Positions 22,641 to 32,499 of a stretch of DNA of 64,000 nucleotides are shown piece by piece. Origin of the DNA: Hypoxylon rubiginosum. Taxonomy: Eukaryota > Ascomycota > Sordariomycetes > Xylariales > Hypoxylaceae. The DNA lies in assembly GCA_902806565.1 (NCBI GenBank), contig CADCXA010000010.1, positions 496,001 through 560,000 on the forward strand, in the 5' to 3' direction. The notes under the pieces are model-generated. The model saw only the letters and a list, made by a program, of their open reading frames with translations. It searched no databases and had not been told where the DNA came from. Position 1 is the first letter of the stretch; the number at the start of each line of letters is the position of its first letter. The translations under genes were made by a program, and so were the position numbers.

Positions 22641-23903
22641 TCACCAATAATCCCGAGCGTTGATCGGCGTTGACGAGATATTCTTATTACCCTTGCTATC
22701 TACAAGATGAGCCAGGGCGATGAAACCAAAAAGAGCAAGAGCCAACTTATCGCGATCCAGGAAAGTGAATGAGTACAGACGGGCTGTAAAATCACGCCCG
22801 GCTAACGCCAGGTCTCTAATAGTCTCTGCACTAATCTCGCTAGGAGAGGGCGGCTTGTAGGAGGAGCTGGTGTATTCCATGTGACTGGATTCGAACTCTG
22901 GGGTTCTCGGGCTGCCCTGTAGGGACTGCCGAGTTTCCTGGGGGGGAGATGAGCTTGCCGGTGCTTCACTGGGCTGTCTTGAGGAACCACTTGGTGATGT
23001 AACTGGCTTAGTCGGCGGATTATCACTGCTCGGAAGCTCGCTGGGGATAGCGCTACGTTTTTGCTTGTGCCGGTCGCTGGGCGATATAGTTGAGGCAGTT
23101 GTTGAGGAGCTGGTGTATCTACGCTTGTTCAGTGCCGGCTGATCCCTCAAGGGGAGTGATACAACTGGACTGCTTAGTTCGAGCTCTGCTCTGGCGATCG
23201 CATCGCCGAGTGCCTCGACTGTCTCCTCGTGGCCAATGACAAACTCGACGAGTGTCAGCTCCAGGTTTGAGATGCAAAACCCGAACCGCGTCTTGCGGCA
23301 ACAGCAATACCACAGCAACTGGCCCAACGCCGACCAGCCAAGAGAGGTTGTATGATCGACAGTATTCTTTACTCCTTCGACCTCGTACAGCTTGACATCA
23401 CCCACGAGAAGACTGGCACGATGATCATGTAGGAGCTTCGGGTCGGCTTCTATACGGCCCTTGAGAACGGTATAATCTGGCGTATAGTTTTCGATTTCGC
23501 GAATGGAGTTTTCACGAAGCGTTGTCGCTGTGAACGAGACATGGGGCACGATGGTGATCGGGGGCTTGAACGTCGCATGCAGCGCAATGTTGACGTAGTA
23601 AACGAGGGAGTGGTTGAAGAAGTGTTCGAGGCTCGCCTCGCTGGAGAGCACGGTAAAAGGGTCCAGGGTAATCGGCTGGGCGGCAATCAGACTATCATCC
23701 AACGGACGATATTTCTCGGGGCCAAGATGCTGAAGATTCGGCAGCGCGGCAAGCTCTTCCCATCGTTCCACTTTGATCGACTCGACAAGCGATTCATAAA
23801 TGGGGTTCTGACCGGATCTCTGTCGCGTGGCTCGATCACAGTATAAAAACCCCTTATCGGGTAGCGCAGACCGAAGCCAGGAGCTTAGAGTCAATTGTGC
23901 CAT
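22641..23903 (-). CDS. PD-(D/E)XK nuclease-like fungal protein
   Basis: An intact single-exon gene of 420 aa from ATG 23903 (MAQLTLSSWLRSALPDKGFL). The N-terminal 230 residues look folded. YTPDYTVLKG (Asp near 143) is followed about 25 residues later by LLVGDVKLYEV (Asp-x-Lys near 169-171) and then by GQLLWYCCCRKTRFGFCISN. An Asp, a following strand with Asp-x-Lys, and a helix with Gln before a strand that starts with a Cys/Thr-Arg turn match fungal PD-(D/E)XK-like nucleases. The next 110 residues are Ser/Pro/Thr-rich and disordered, then a conserved-looking helical tail (ETIRDLALAGRDFTARLYSF). It is divergent to the gene at 24190 across 286 bp. Function is unproven. Confidence 0.6.
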   Translation of the reverse strand: MAQLTLSSWLRSALPDKGFLYCDRATRQRSGQNPIYESLVESIKVERWEELAALPNLQHLGPEKYRPLDDSLIAAQPITLDPFTVLSSEASLEHFFNHSLVYYVNIALHATFKPPITIVPHVSFTATTLRENSIREIENYTPDYTVLKGRIEADPKLLHDHRASLLVGDVKLYEVEGVKNTVDHTTSLGWSALGQLLWYCCCRKTRFGFCISNLELTLVEFVIGHEETVEALGDAIARAELELSSPVVSLPLRDQPALNKRRYTSSSTTASTISPSDRHKQKRSAIPSELPSSDNPPTKPVTSPSGSSRQPSEAPASSSPPQETRQSLQGSPRTPEFESSHMEYTSSSYKPPSPSEISAETIRDLALAGRDFTARLYSFTFLDRDKLALALFGFIALAHLVDSKGNKNISSTPINARDYW

Positions 23904-24189
23904 GACGTCGTCGTACGGAGGCAAGCGGATCGGGCCGAGGGATCGGAGCTAGGCCGGGGGTGCTTATGTAGGTAGGGATTTAGGCGGGCAAATCTCTAAA
24001 TAGAAGATAAGATAAGGTCTCGATAACGGTCATGTGACTTAGAAAAGATGTTACTCTTTGATAATCAGGTCCCACAGCTATCGCATAAATAGGACAAGGA
24101 AACGGACCAATTATCGTAAGCGTCTAGCCTATCTCACTTTACATACACGACGCATTACAGCCCGGCCAATTCATCACAGTTGTTTATCA
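23904..24189. promoter_or_regulatory. divergent intergenic region
   Basis: 286 bp separate the start codons of two outward-facing genes (23903 minus, 24190 plus), so this segment must hold both promoters and may co-regulate them. It is AT-rich near 23990-24060. No specific factor site can be named. Confidence 0.45.
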
Positions 24190-25458
24190 ATGAGTCGGCC
24201 AGCAAAGGAGAACCCTCGGGCGCAAAGTTCCCGCTTGGGAACGACGATTGCGGCGCGTAGCAACGGTGTTAACCCCCGCAGACGTCGGACGAAGCCGAAG
24301 CCGAAGCCGAATTCGAAATCCAGCGCCCATAGGTGCATCACGATACCCGTATGCTTCCCATGCCTCACCTCATCGGCCCTCACCCTCTAACTTGCTTCCA
24401 GTTTCATTCTAACGATGCATATACCTGCCAACTGTCCTTGTTGATTATTCTCAATGCACAGTCCTATCAAACCCTCCGCCTCGTTCGTCACTACGACTCC
24501 CAGCGCATTATCGAAGTCGAGCGCCCCAAAGCAACCTATCCCCATTTTCACGACCTACTCTATCGCATTGGAGGGGCAGAACCCTTTCCCTTACAACCTA
24601 CCGAACTTGATACGCTAGAAGAGAGTCTCGTTGCCGCTTTGCGTTTACTACACGCGAAGAATATCTCATATCCCGTTTCGGCCGAACAGATCGAGCTCCT
24701 GCAGCCCTCACAAAAGGTGCCGGATGGTACAACATCTCCGACACTGTTTTTGCCGTATAACAAGAAAGCCTCATGGGTTTCTGATACGTTGCCGCCGACC
24801 TGGCAGGACAATCAGCTCTCTGCTGCCAAGGCCATCTTTCGCATTGCCAAGGTAGAAACAAGCTCCTCACCCGTGTCGTCTTATCGAATATTCTTGGGCT
24901 AACCACTCACTACAGATTCTCCTTCAACTAAATAACCAGCCCTCAAGGCCCTTTCGCCTCGACCTTCAGAGCCAGCAAACTTTGGCCACGTATTTGAGTA
25001 GGGGTCCAGCATCCCATCATATCAATCGGTGCTTAGGCGTTGCCCCTGTGACAGCCGAGCTTGCCTACCATATTGCTCTGGCCCTCGTTCTCCGAAACAG
25101 CGCGAAAGAAAGCCTCGAGGTTCTCGAGTTGTTTTTCGGTGGGCCTATGCCATTGCCCGAGCCCAATGCGTCTCCAGACGCCATCTACGCTTCTCTGCGA
25201 GATCTGCGCGCCCGTGTGTGTGACTCTAAGGGGTATGGCTCTACCGGATTAACACAGGACTTGAGCAATAAACTGCAGCTAGAATCGCCAGAAAGAGCCA
25301 CGCAGCTAGTCTGCTGCAAGGCGCAGATTGCGACGTTGCTTAAAGAAGTTGACGCACCACAGTGGTGGCGTGTAGCAAAGAACTTATACGACACATTTCT
25401 TTCTAGTTCAGAGCCCAGCTCAATATTAGAAAGAATATGTAAATTTGATTTATATTGA
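24190..25458 (+). CDS. hypothetical nuclear-type protein, three exons
   Basis: My model is 24190-24348, 24402-24851 and 24916-25458, giving 382 aa. Intron 1 (GTATGC..TTCCAG, 53 nt, CTCTAAC branch) and intron 2 (GTAGAA..TACAG, 64 nt, GGCTAACC branch) are both phase 0. The N-terminus is strongly basic with RRRRTKPKPKPNSK, a likely nuclear localisation signal. The rest is helical; intron 2 removal joins AKAIFRIAK to ILLQLNNQPSRPF, which reads smoothly. There is a Leu-rich stretch (ELAYHIALALVLR). I recognise no family. It shares a divergent promoter region with the PD-(D/E)XK-like gene. Confidence 0.6.
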
Positions 25459-28451
25459 TACCCAAATAAACATATTCCATGAAGATTTCAGTATAAATAA
25501 ATACACATTGTAAGATGACGTTTGGTTACGGTAGTGGAATCTAGAGTAGCTAATTTCATCTACGCCTTTTTCGTAAGCGTATAAGACCTCAGTCTCTAGC
25601 TGTATCCATTATCGTAAAGTTACCTGGTCATCGCAATATCGCGATCGAAATATCCCGAGGAAAAGAAAAATTAAGCGAGACCCGACCGAATGGCTCAGTG
25701 GAGTCGCAGCCCTATATCCCGCAACGGGCTGACATAGGTGCTTGGCCAGTTACCCCTATTGACAAGTTCAAATTCGCAGCTCGGAGAAGTAATATGAGGC
25801 CGCCGTGACGGAAAACGCGTACCAGACGAGAAGATTATAATAGGATGTTTTTGAGTTACTAGGTACTTGTAAAATTTTGAAATAATGGTATCTTTTTCAC
25901 GTAAATGGCTTCTCGGGTAACTAATGAGCCTTGATATTATCTAGCCTACCTTTCTGAGGTAGATTCCACTATACATATATCTGCTCTAATATCAGATCCA
26001 CGATCTCCTTATAAAATATCTTCCAGATTGCGTCTCCATTTATCATGCTATGGACTTCGGTGTTGTGGGGGTGTCATTTTCTTTCTTGTACGCCGTGCGG
26101 CCGATCGGCAGGTGCTCTGAAACGACACCAGCCTAGATTTCGAATTCTCGAACCGGATACAAAAGGTTACCAAAGATAACGAACAGTGCTATTTAAAAAG
26201 TGTAAAAATCTACTAATTTACACTATTCGCAGAACGGCTTTAAGCCAGCTAGAAACCATCTACCTAGCCGTATCATTTCTTCTCCCTTTTCTTCCACTTC
26301 TCTTTCTCCCAAGCTTTCGTATTTTCAACCTTCCTACGCGGATGAAGCCAATATACTACTTCTAGTAAGCGGGATTCCACCTTCGGTGCTTTTGAGAGCA
26401 TCCTCCTAGCCCGTGAGTTCAATTGAACACCCTCCTCGGGCACACCGGCCTCCAGTTGCTCCACGGCTTCTCGTGCGCTCCTCCTCTCGTTTTCCTTGGC
26501 TCCCCTGCTCTCCACCCTTTCTACTGTGTTTGGGGGGTTCGATTTGAAGCCCCCACCTGTTTGGTGGCGGAATTGCCTCTGGGGGGTTGGTAAGGTTTAG
26601 ATTGTTGAGTGAGACTTAGATTCCCTACCGTCCGGATAGCCCGCCATTAGCTATATAAGACGAGGGCCTGTCCTTTGCCCATACGCTATAACACAAGCGT
26701 ACCATAGGCGTCAACACGGCAGGCTAGCACCGGAGTCAGAATACGAAATCTCGGGGACTGTTATTGGTAAGACGCACGCCACCTGGTTGAAAAAGACAAC
26801 AGAATCGCAGCCTTCTTCTTGCTAGGTACCTGCAAGATTATTTCGCTCGCAGACTCAGATGAAGAACACCTCCGCTGGCGTAACTACCTACCTCCTTATC
26901 AATCACGAGGCCAACCCGGACTAGCATTACCTAATGGTTTTCAATTAAAAATCCATTAACCGCTAATTTACAGCCACATCATATCTCAGAAAAACATGGG
27001 ATACCTTATTAGGTACCCCCCCACCGCTATAGAATTATACGGCCATTAGCTTGGCCTCGGGATGTAGGAATGGATAACTTGATCTGCGTGGCTTGTGCGA
27101 GTGATCGGGTCGATCTCTTATGTACGAAACGCATGGCGGCGCACTAAAGACATATTCGGTATTCGGTCTAGAAGTTATGGGACATGTAACAAATCTCATT
27201 TGGAGCAGAACGGCGTCAGAAAAAAATGGCTTGGCTCGCTGGTGGCTCACTAACACCATCAATATTTTCGCCCACAAACGAACCACCGAATTCTTAACAG
27301 AAAATAATCTAAAAAATCTCGAAATAAGATATGAGCTAAACTATTTATTTTATTAACTTTTCCGGACTTTATATTATGTGGTGTTGTGGTAAATTATATT
27401 GTTAAAGTAATAGCATTTGCTAGTGGGTGAGTCGTTTTTTCTGACGCTGTTCTGACGCTGTTCTGACGCTGTTCTGACGAGGTGGAGGTAGCCTACATAT
27501 AACATACCTAAGTCCAGCATCTCGAAGCTACATGTTATGTAGGTAGAAAAAACGCCACCTCAGCCCGATCCCCTTGCCCACAGAACCCGCAGTTTAGCTA
27601 ACACTATCAAGAAACATGTACATAGTAAGTCAATATTCAGGGGCTTTATGCAATGGGTATCAGTGATCTTGGTCCCCCCACGATCTAGGAGCCTCAGACC
27701 CTACCCGACATTCAAACAGCTACCCGGGTCCATAGGATTAAGTGGACTACCCTTTCTTAAGCGCACATATCTTTTACTTACAGCGCTACCTAAGTTATAA
27801 TTAGAAACGAAGTTTTCTCAGCGAGTATTAAGTAGGTACTATTCGCACGATAGCCGTTCGCCGTTCGCCGTCCGCCGTCCGTAGCCCTATTAGACTTGAC
27901 CGACTTTTAAATGACTATTTCGGCAATGCAGTCGCTTTATAACAGTCTCGGCATCTCGTTGCATTTCCTTTGCCCGATATGCACGTTACGGTCTTCCAGT
28001 CATCACAGGACAATCCTATTGGACATGCTGCGATATCGAGGACGCTACCTAGGTAGAATACGTCTATACCTCTCCATCTACAGCTATAGGTATCCTCTTC
28101 GTAGAGATCCCTAGCCTAACCGTTTGCTCATGCCGCAGCTGTCTTTAAGAAGTGTACCTAATAGGCTTACACCAACACGGCACGGCATCCTGAAAATGTT
28201 CTCATGCAGCAGTATATACCCGGATTTGAGACGCATTATTGTGTAACGTCGTCGGTGTTGTCTTCACGAGAGAAATAAGCGTTATTGCCACATCCTATAA
28301 ACTATATATATATATATCCTCGTGCAACAAATAAAGAGCCCCATCAGGTCGTCCCAACTGCTGTACTTGTTCCACATGAATTTACTATCAAGGGTGCCCC
28401 TTGCCAAACATTCCTAAGTAAATCTTTCAAAGCTGCAGCTAACCGTTTACA
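25459..28451. other. 3-kb spacer
   Basis: No convincing gene. A minus frame at 26273-26515 (80 codons, very basic C-terminus) is the best candidate but has no known motif. There is a tRNA-like stretch at 25685-25790 (see rejected), an 11-bp tandem repeat at 27441-27479, GCCGTTC/GCCGTCC repeats at 27848-27880 and a TA run near 28306. The right 200 bp would hold the promoter of the RRM gene. Confidence 0.45.
27441..27479 (+). repeat. 11-bp tandem repeat, 3.5 copies
   Basis: CTGACGCTGTT repeats exactly three times and then half a unit (CTGACG). All copies are identical, which suggests recent slippage. Confidence 0.85.
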
Positions 28452-29947
28452 ATGTCTTCGGACGTTTTTTCTCATCAAGTCCCTATCAACGGAACTATTC
28501 AGTCCAAAGTGTTGCCAGGGAACCAGACGAACCTGTACTACATTTTGGTCTCAAATGTGAGCTCAGCATAAATTGGGGTGGATATTATGCAACCTTTCGC
28601 ATTACATAACTTCATCATACTGACAAGATACTCGTGAAGCTACCGTGGCAAACGTCTTGGCAGCAGCTCAAAGACCATGTGCGGACCGTGTGCAGCGTTG
28701 AGAGGGTCGAAGTGTTCAACGAGAGCACGTCTGGCTGGGTTTCGGTTCGAGGTCGGGAGAATTACGATGCAGCTCTCTGTGAGATGTTCCCCGAGTATCT
28801 AATACGTATAAGAAGTGTAACTAATATTCATACCCTTTTAGGTTTACTCAATGGGGGCGCGTTTAATGGGCGAGCGCTTCTAGCAGATGGCAAGAATGCT
28901 ACCGAGTCAATTATGATCAAGGAACCTGTAGGCACAGCTTGTACCAGCGGATCCTTTTCCAGAACCTCTAATACGCCAAGGTATCAAACGCCGCCTTCGA
29001 CGCAGTATTCGAACAACACCCCGCTATTGATGTCTCCGGTTGCGACAGGATATGGAGAGGTAGGTTTTTCTTCCGATCTCGAGAAAAATCAAACCACTCA
29101 CTGTATGATTTCTAACGTCTTCCAGTGGACCTCTCCCGCTACGCCTTCGTCGTATGCAGCTACTTCGACAATGGAATGCACTCCCTACACCATGTCAGTC
29201 ACTATGCCATATGACTACAACGAGGTACCAAGCTGCTATAGTTATGATGCTTCCAATAGCAGCTATTTAGACCAGCTTGTCATGGGTTTGTCTCCTGAAA
29301 TGGTGTCATCCCCTATTGAGGCAGGCTACTCGCAACAATACCATGTGAATGAGTATTGGAATAATGACTACGCCATGTATAACAGTATGCCTACCCCGGA
29401 CCCTAGAACAGCACGGCTAAATGATAATTCCAGTGGCATGGTTTTCACCAAGCAACGCAAGATCATCGTGAAACAGCTTCAACCATGGACCACTTTTGAC
29501 CAGGTACAAGAACTTGTCCGAAAGAAAGCTGGATCCGATGCCGATAAAGTTCAACATATCAATCTACCACTATCTGAAGGGCAAGAATCAAATAGAGGTT
29601 ATGCTCTTGTCATGTTCCAGAACGAGGAAGTGGCCAACAAGCTAATCCAGCGGCTCAACGGATACAAGCACGAAGGCCGCGAATTGAGAGTGGATTACAC
29701 CAAGGAAGGTGTATCGGAAAATGAAGTTGCTCGGCCCCATATCTCAGGGCATAAAAAGCAACGGGAGCACAGGAACAAAAAGGACAAGAAAGAAAGCCAC
29801 CGAGGGGCAAGCTCTAATGACAAAAAAACAAGCCCCAACGACAAGAAAAACAAGTCTCATAAATCATTAGGTGTCGTCATTGCTAACGGCTCTTCAACTT
29901 CGTCGAAAAAGTTAGACGCCAAAGAGAAGCCTAGCAAGATACATTAA
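28452..29947 (+). CDS. two-RRM RNA-binding protein, four exons
   Basis: Proposed exons are 28452-28556, 28640-28778, 28842-29059 and 29126-29947, giving about 427 aa. Three introns (83, 63, 66 nt) are supported. Joining exon 1 to 2 makes YYILVSNLPWQTSWQQLKDH, a textbook RRM start. Removing 28779-28841 restores AALCLLNGGAFNGRALLADG. Removing 29060-29125 (GTAGGT..TCTAAC..TTCCAG) removes an odd insert. The last two introns are multiples of three, so the raw frame stays open through them. RRM1 covers residues 30-105. A Ser/Thr/Tyr/Pro-rich linker follows, then RRM2 from about KIIVKQLQPWTTFDQV to YALVMFQNEEVANKLIQRLNG near residue 340. The tail is Lys-rich. The role is RNA binding, probably in mRNA processing or localisation; the target is unknown. 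Confidence 0.87.
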
Positions 29948-30923
29948 AGCAAGCAAGCATTAGGCTAATATGGCTCGCTATGAGCTGAACCACGAGGTTA
30001 CGAATCTCCTTTCTCTAGGGTGAGGGCAAGAGGATTTACTAACGCTTGTTGTTGAATTTCCTTCTCTTTTTTCACTTTGGGATGGATAGGGTGGCGTAAT
30101 ATTGAATTAGAATGTATGTGCTCATGCTATACCACATGAGCTGTCAATTTTGGGGCCTTTTCTTCCACACCTATTTGTGCTTTTCGGGGGAGACGACAGC
30201 CAGTGTATGTTTTTCCTTCGTCGGCTTGTAGTATGTAGTTCAAATATGCATATTATGTGAAACCCATGCCGGCTGCAACACATGCATGCACTTTGAAACA
30301 TACCCCCTTTTTATGTCCCCTTATGGCGAAAGCAAGTTCTTGCTTTACCCTTGTCTTAGAAGTAGGGTGGTTATTACACGACATCTGTGACCTGCAGACG
30401 TGTTTTTCTCCACGGTCTACAGGAACCAGATCCCCCCACGCATCTCGCACAGCTTACCCACTCTTTCCACCTAATTGACTTCAAGAAAAATGTCGCTACC
30501 AGCTTTATGATGCGGCTAAGCAGCGGGGTGGGCTTCCGGTAAACATGGGGGTGGAGGGCAGGAGGGGGTAGTGGCAGACGCCAGCGCCGTGGCGTCCTAC
30601 ACGAAAATCTAGAGCTTAACTACGGTACGGTACCTGTTCCGCCAGGCTCCGAGTTGCCCGCATGCGTGCCATGGCCTTTAACAGGTCTAGGTCTACCCAC
30701 CGATCGATCACGGCCGTTGGGTGTGGAGAGCTGAAGATACTTTAACTTACCTACCTACCGTGTTACGTGACGTAAAAGGGATAAAGTCTGGCAAGCTGAC
30801 CGGACGAAGCAGAATGCTCCGAGGCAATTTTCTATTATATTTATTCGCCTTCGTTGGAAACCATTGTTTGAAAGTTTGTAAGAAGATTGCCTTGGTTGCG
30901 TAAAGTTCTTTGAGGGGCGGAGC

Positions 30924-31020
30924 TACCAGGCAAGGTCGGTCCCATAAAAATTTGCACACTTTTGGTGGATGTTCCTGAGAAGAGTGTGCAAGTTATTTTG
31001 GCCACGACCTTGCTAGGCTA
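30924..31020. mobile_element. MITE-like inverted-repeat element, copy 2
   Basis: 97 bp with long inverted ends: left TACCAGGCAAGGTCGG..CCATAAAAATTTGCACACTT, and right (reverse complement) TAGCCTAGCAAGGTCGTGG-CCAAAATAACTTGCACACT. It shares the CAGGCAAGGT-GG--CCA-AAA terminus and the length of the element at 3036-3131, but the inner part differs. Confidence 0.65.
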
Positions 31021-31787
31021 CCTACCTGGCTGCCGATTATTCTTCTTCTTTCGTTCCTATGCGCATTTCCTAAAGTTCCTTCTCCGCAGATAACTTGTCA
31101 TAAAACGCCGCGGGCGTGGGTGGGATCAAATCCCGATGCGAATGTGTAGGTCATTAGGTATCCTGCGGTCTACCTATCCGTACTTATGTAACTGGCTAAG
31201 CGCGGCATTAAGGCTGCACCCGTGGTGGGAGTGGCGTCGTACGGGCTAGGGCTAGATCATCGGGAGGTAAGCTTGTTTGTGCTGGAGCCGTAGTACAGCA
31301 GCAGAATAGAAGTGTCAGGCCGCGGCTATGGCACCCGCCCCCCTGGCTCATGGCGCAAGCTTTCTCCCCCCAAGGTTGGGGCTAAAAGAATTATCGATGG
31401 TTGCCGAGGACGCAGCATCAAAATAAAGTCGTCATCCGTCCAGCCACGTTCTGTTTGCGTGCCGTCTTTTTCCAGACCGCTGACCAACCGGATCTTATCC
31501 CAGCCACCTGGCTGGGGGAAGCCGGTGAGGGATACAAAAGAATAATTAAAAGCAATTAAACGCACTTCCTCTTCTTCCCCTCCTGGAGGATCCAACCGGA
31601 GTACTCAACTTCACGAAGCCATCAACTATTGCACCGTTGAGGTCTACGGTAACACCTGCAGCCTGCACCATGAAACTCGCCTATCGTAGCTCCACAGAGC
31701 AAATTTTTTTTCGACCGGTGAAGAGTCTTTGTAAGTAGCTGATGCTAGGTTATGTTGTGGTAATAGAGTGGTAGCGAAGTAGATAAA

Positions 31788-31850
31788 GATTTATGTTACT
31801 GTCAGACACAAGTGTGTGTTCAATTAGGGCTTGGAATTCGTGTGTATATT
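31788..31850 (+). repeat. dispersed repeat A, copy 2
   Basis: Shares GTCAGACACAAGTGTGTNTTNAATNAGGGC and GGAATTCGTG with 2853-2913. Here the last part is extended by a duplicated TGTGTATATTCG word. Confidence 0.6.
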
Positions 31851-31967
31851 CGTGTGTATATTTTGCATGTAAATGATGCCTACCTACATAGGTACTTGGT
31901 ATGGGAGCCTCCAAGACTGGAGGGCGGAAATGGCATCCTCCATGCAGCCTGGCAGCTGCCATTCGCA

Positions 31968-32162
31968 TTTGCTATTCATATTTGTTATTTGTATTTGCTA
32001 TTTGTGTCTGCCATTTATATTTGCTATTCGTATTTGTTATTTGTATTTGCTATTTGTGTCTGCCATTTATATTTGCCATTCGTATTTGTTGTTTATATTT
32101 GCTATTTGTGTCTGCTATTTATATTTGCCATTCGTATTTGTTGTTTGTATTTGCTATTTGTG
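31968..32162 (+). repeat. 13-bp satellite with 52-bp higher-order period
   Basis: Fifteen consecutive 13-mers fit the consensus TTTGYYATTYRTA with no gaps. Four variants alternate in fixed order: TTTGCTATTCGTA, TTTGTTATTTGTA, TTTGCTATTTGTG, TCTGCCATTTATA. The array therefore has a 52-bp higher-order period (almost four cycles). A partial unit precedes it at about 31956-31967. Because 13 is one more than a multiple of three, all three forward frames stay open. Confidence 0.9.
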
Positions 32163-32499
32163 TCGTATCTACCATTCACACCTATGCAACTAGAGTGACT
32201 TCGTAGAATCAGTACATTTCCAACCCTTATAATTAAAAGCTTTTGAAGCCGTAGATTAATCGAAGACATACATTTCTATTGTATTCTTTTTCTCCCAATC
32301 AGAACCGTTTATTCACAGAGCTTCCATAAAATTCCATTACCTTTATGAATATCCTAAGTACCTTACGTACCTACATATGTACATGGTAATTAACCTGCGT
32401 CGGCCGAAGATATTCCGAAGCTCCGAAAGTCCGATTGTTTTGTTTACCTACCTAATGTTATCTTCGAATTGTAAACACTAACGAATTACAACATACGCA
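32163..32499. other. promoter region of the Spok-like gene
   Basis: AT-rich upstream region without coding signal. TACGTACCTACATATGTACAT is a palindrome-rich word near 32365-32383. The ATG at 32500 lies in ACATACGCAATGG. Confidence 0.4.

Larger units (their letters stand above)
29948..31967. other. spacer with small repeats
   Basis: No gene is supported. The left 250 bp is T-rich and likely the 3' UTR of the RRM gene. It holds a MITE-like element at 30924-31020 and repeat A copy 2 at 31788-31850. Short open frames at 31312-31595 overlap on both strands and show no protein-like bias. Confidence 0.45.

Noticed and set aside
25685..25790. A tRNA-like stretch: good A-box (TGGCTCAGTGG), a CAGCCC..GGGCTG stem and a B-box-like GTTCAAATTC
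   Set aside because: The T stem does not pair, the acceptor strands do not match, and the A-box to B-box distance is too long. It may be an old tRNA-derived repeat but is not a tRNA gene.
26273..26515. 80-codon very basic minus-strand frame as a gene
   Set aside because: Only Lys/Arg/Glu bias and no recognisable domain; could be chance in purine-rich DNA.
31812..32206. Three overlapping forward frames with repeated ICYLYLLFV-type hydrophobic peptides that look like membrane proteins
   Set aside because: They are products of the 13-bp satellite read in three frames; the same peptide in all frames shows that the DNA repeat, not a protein, is the source.
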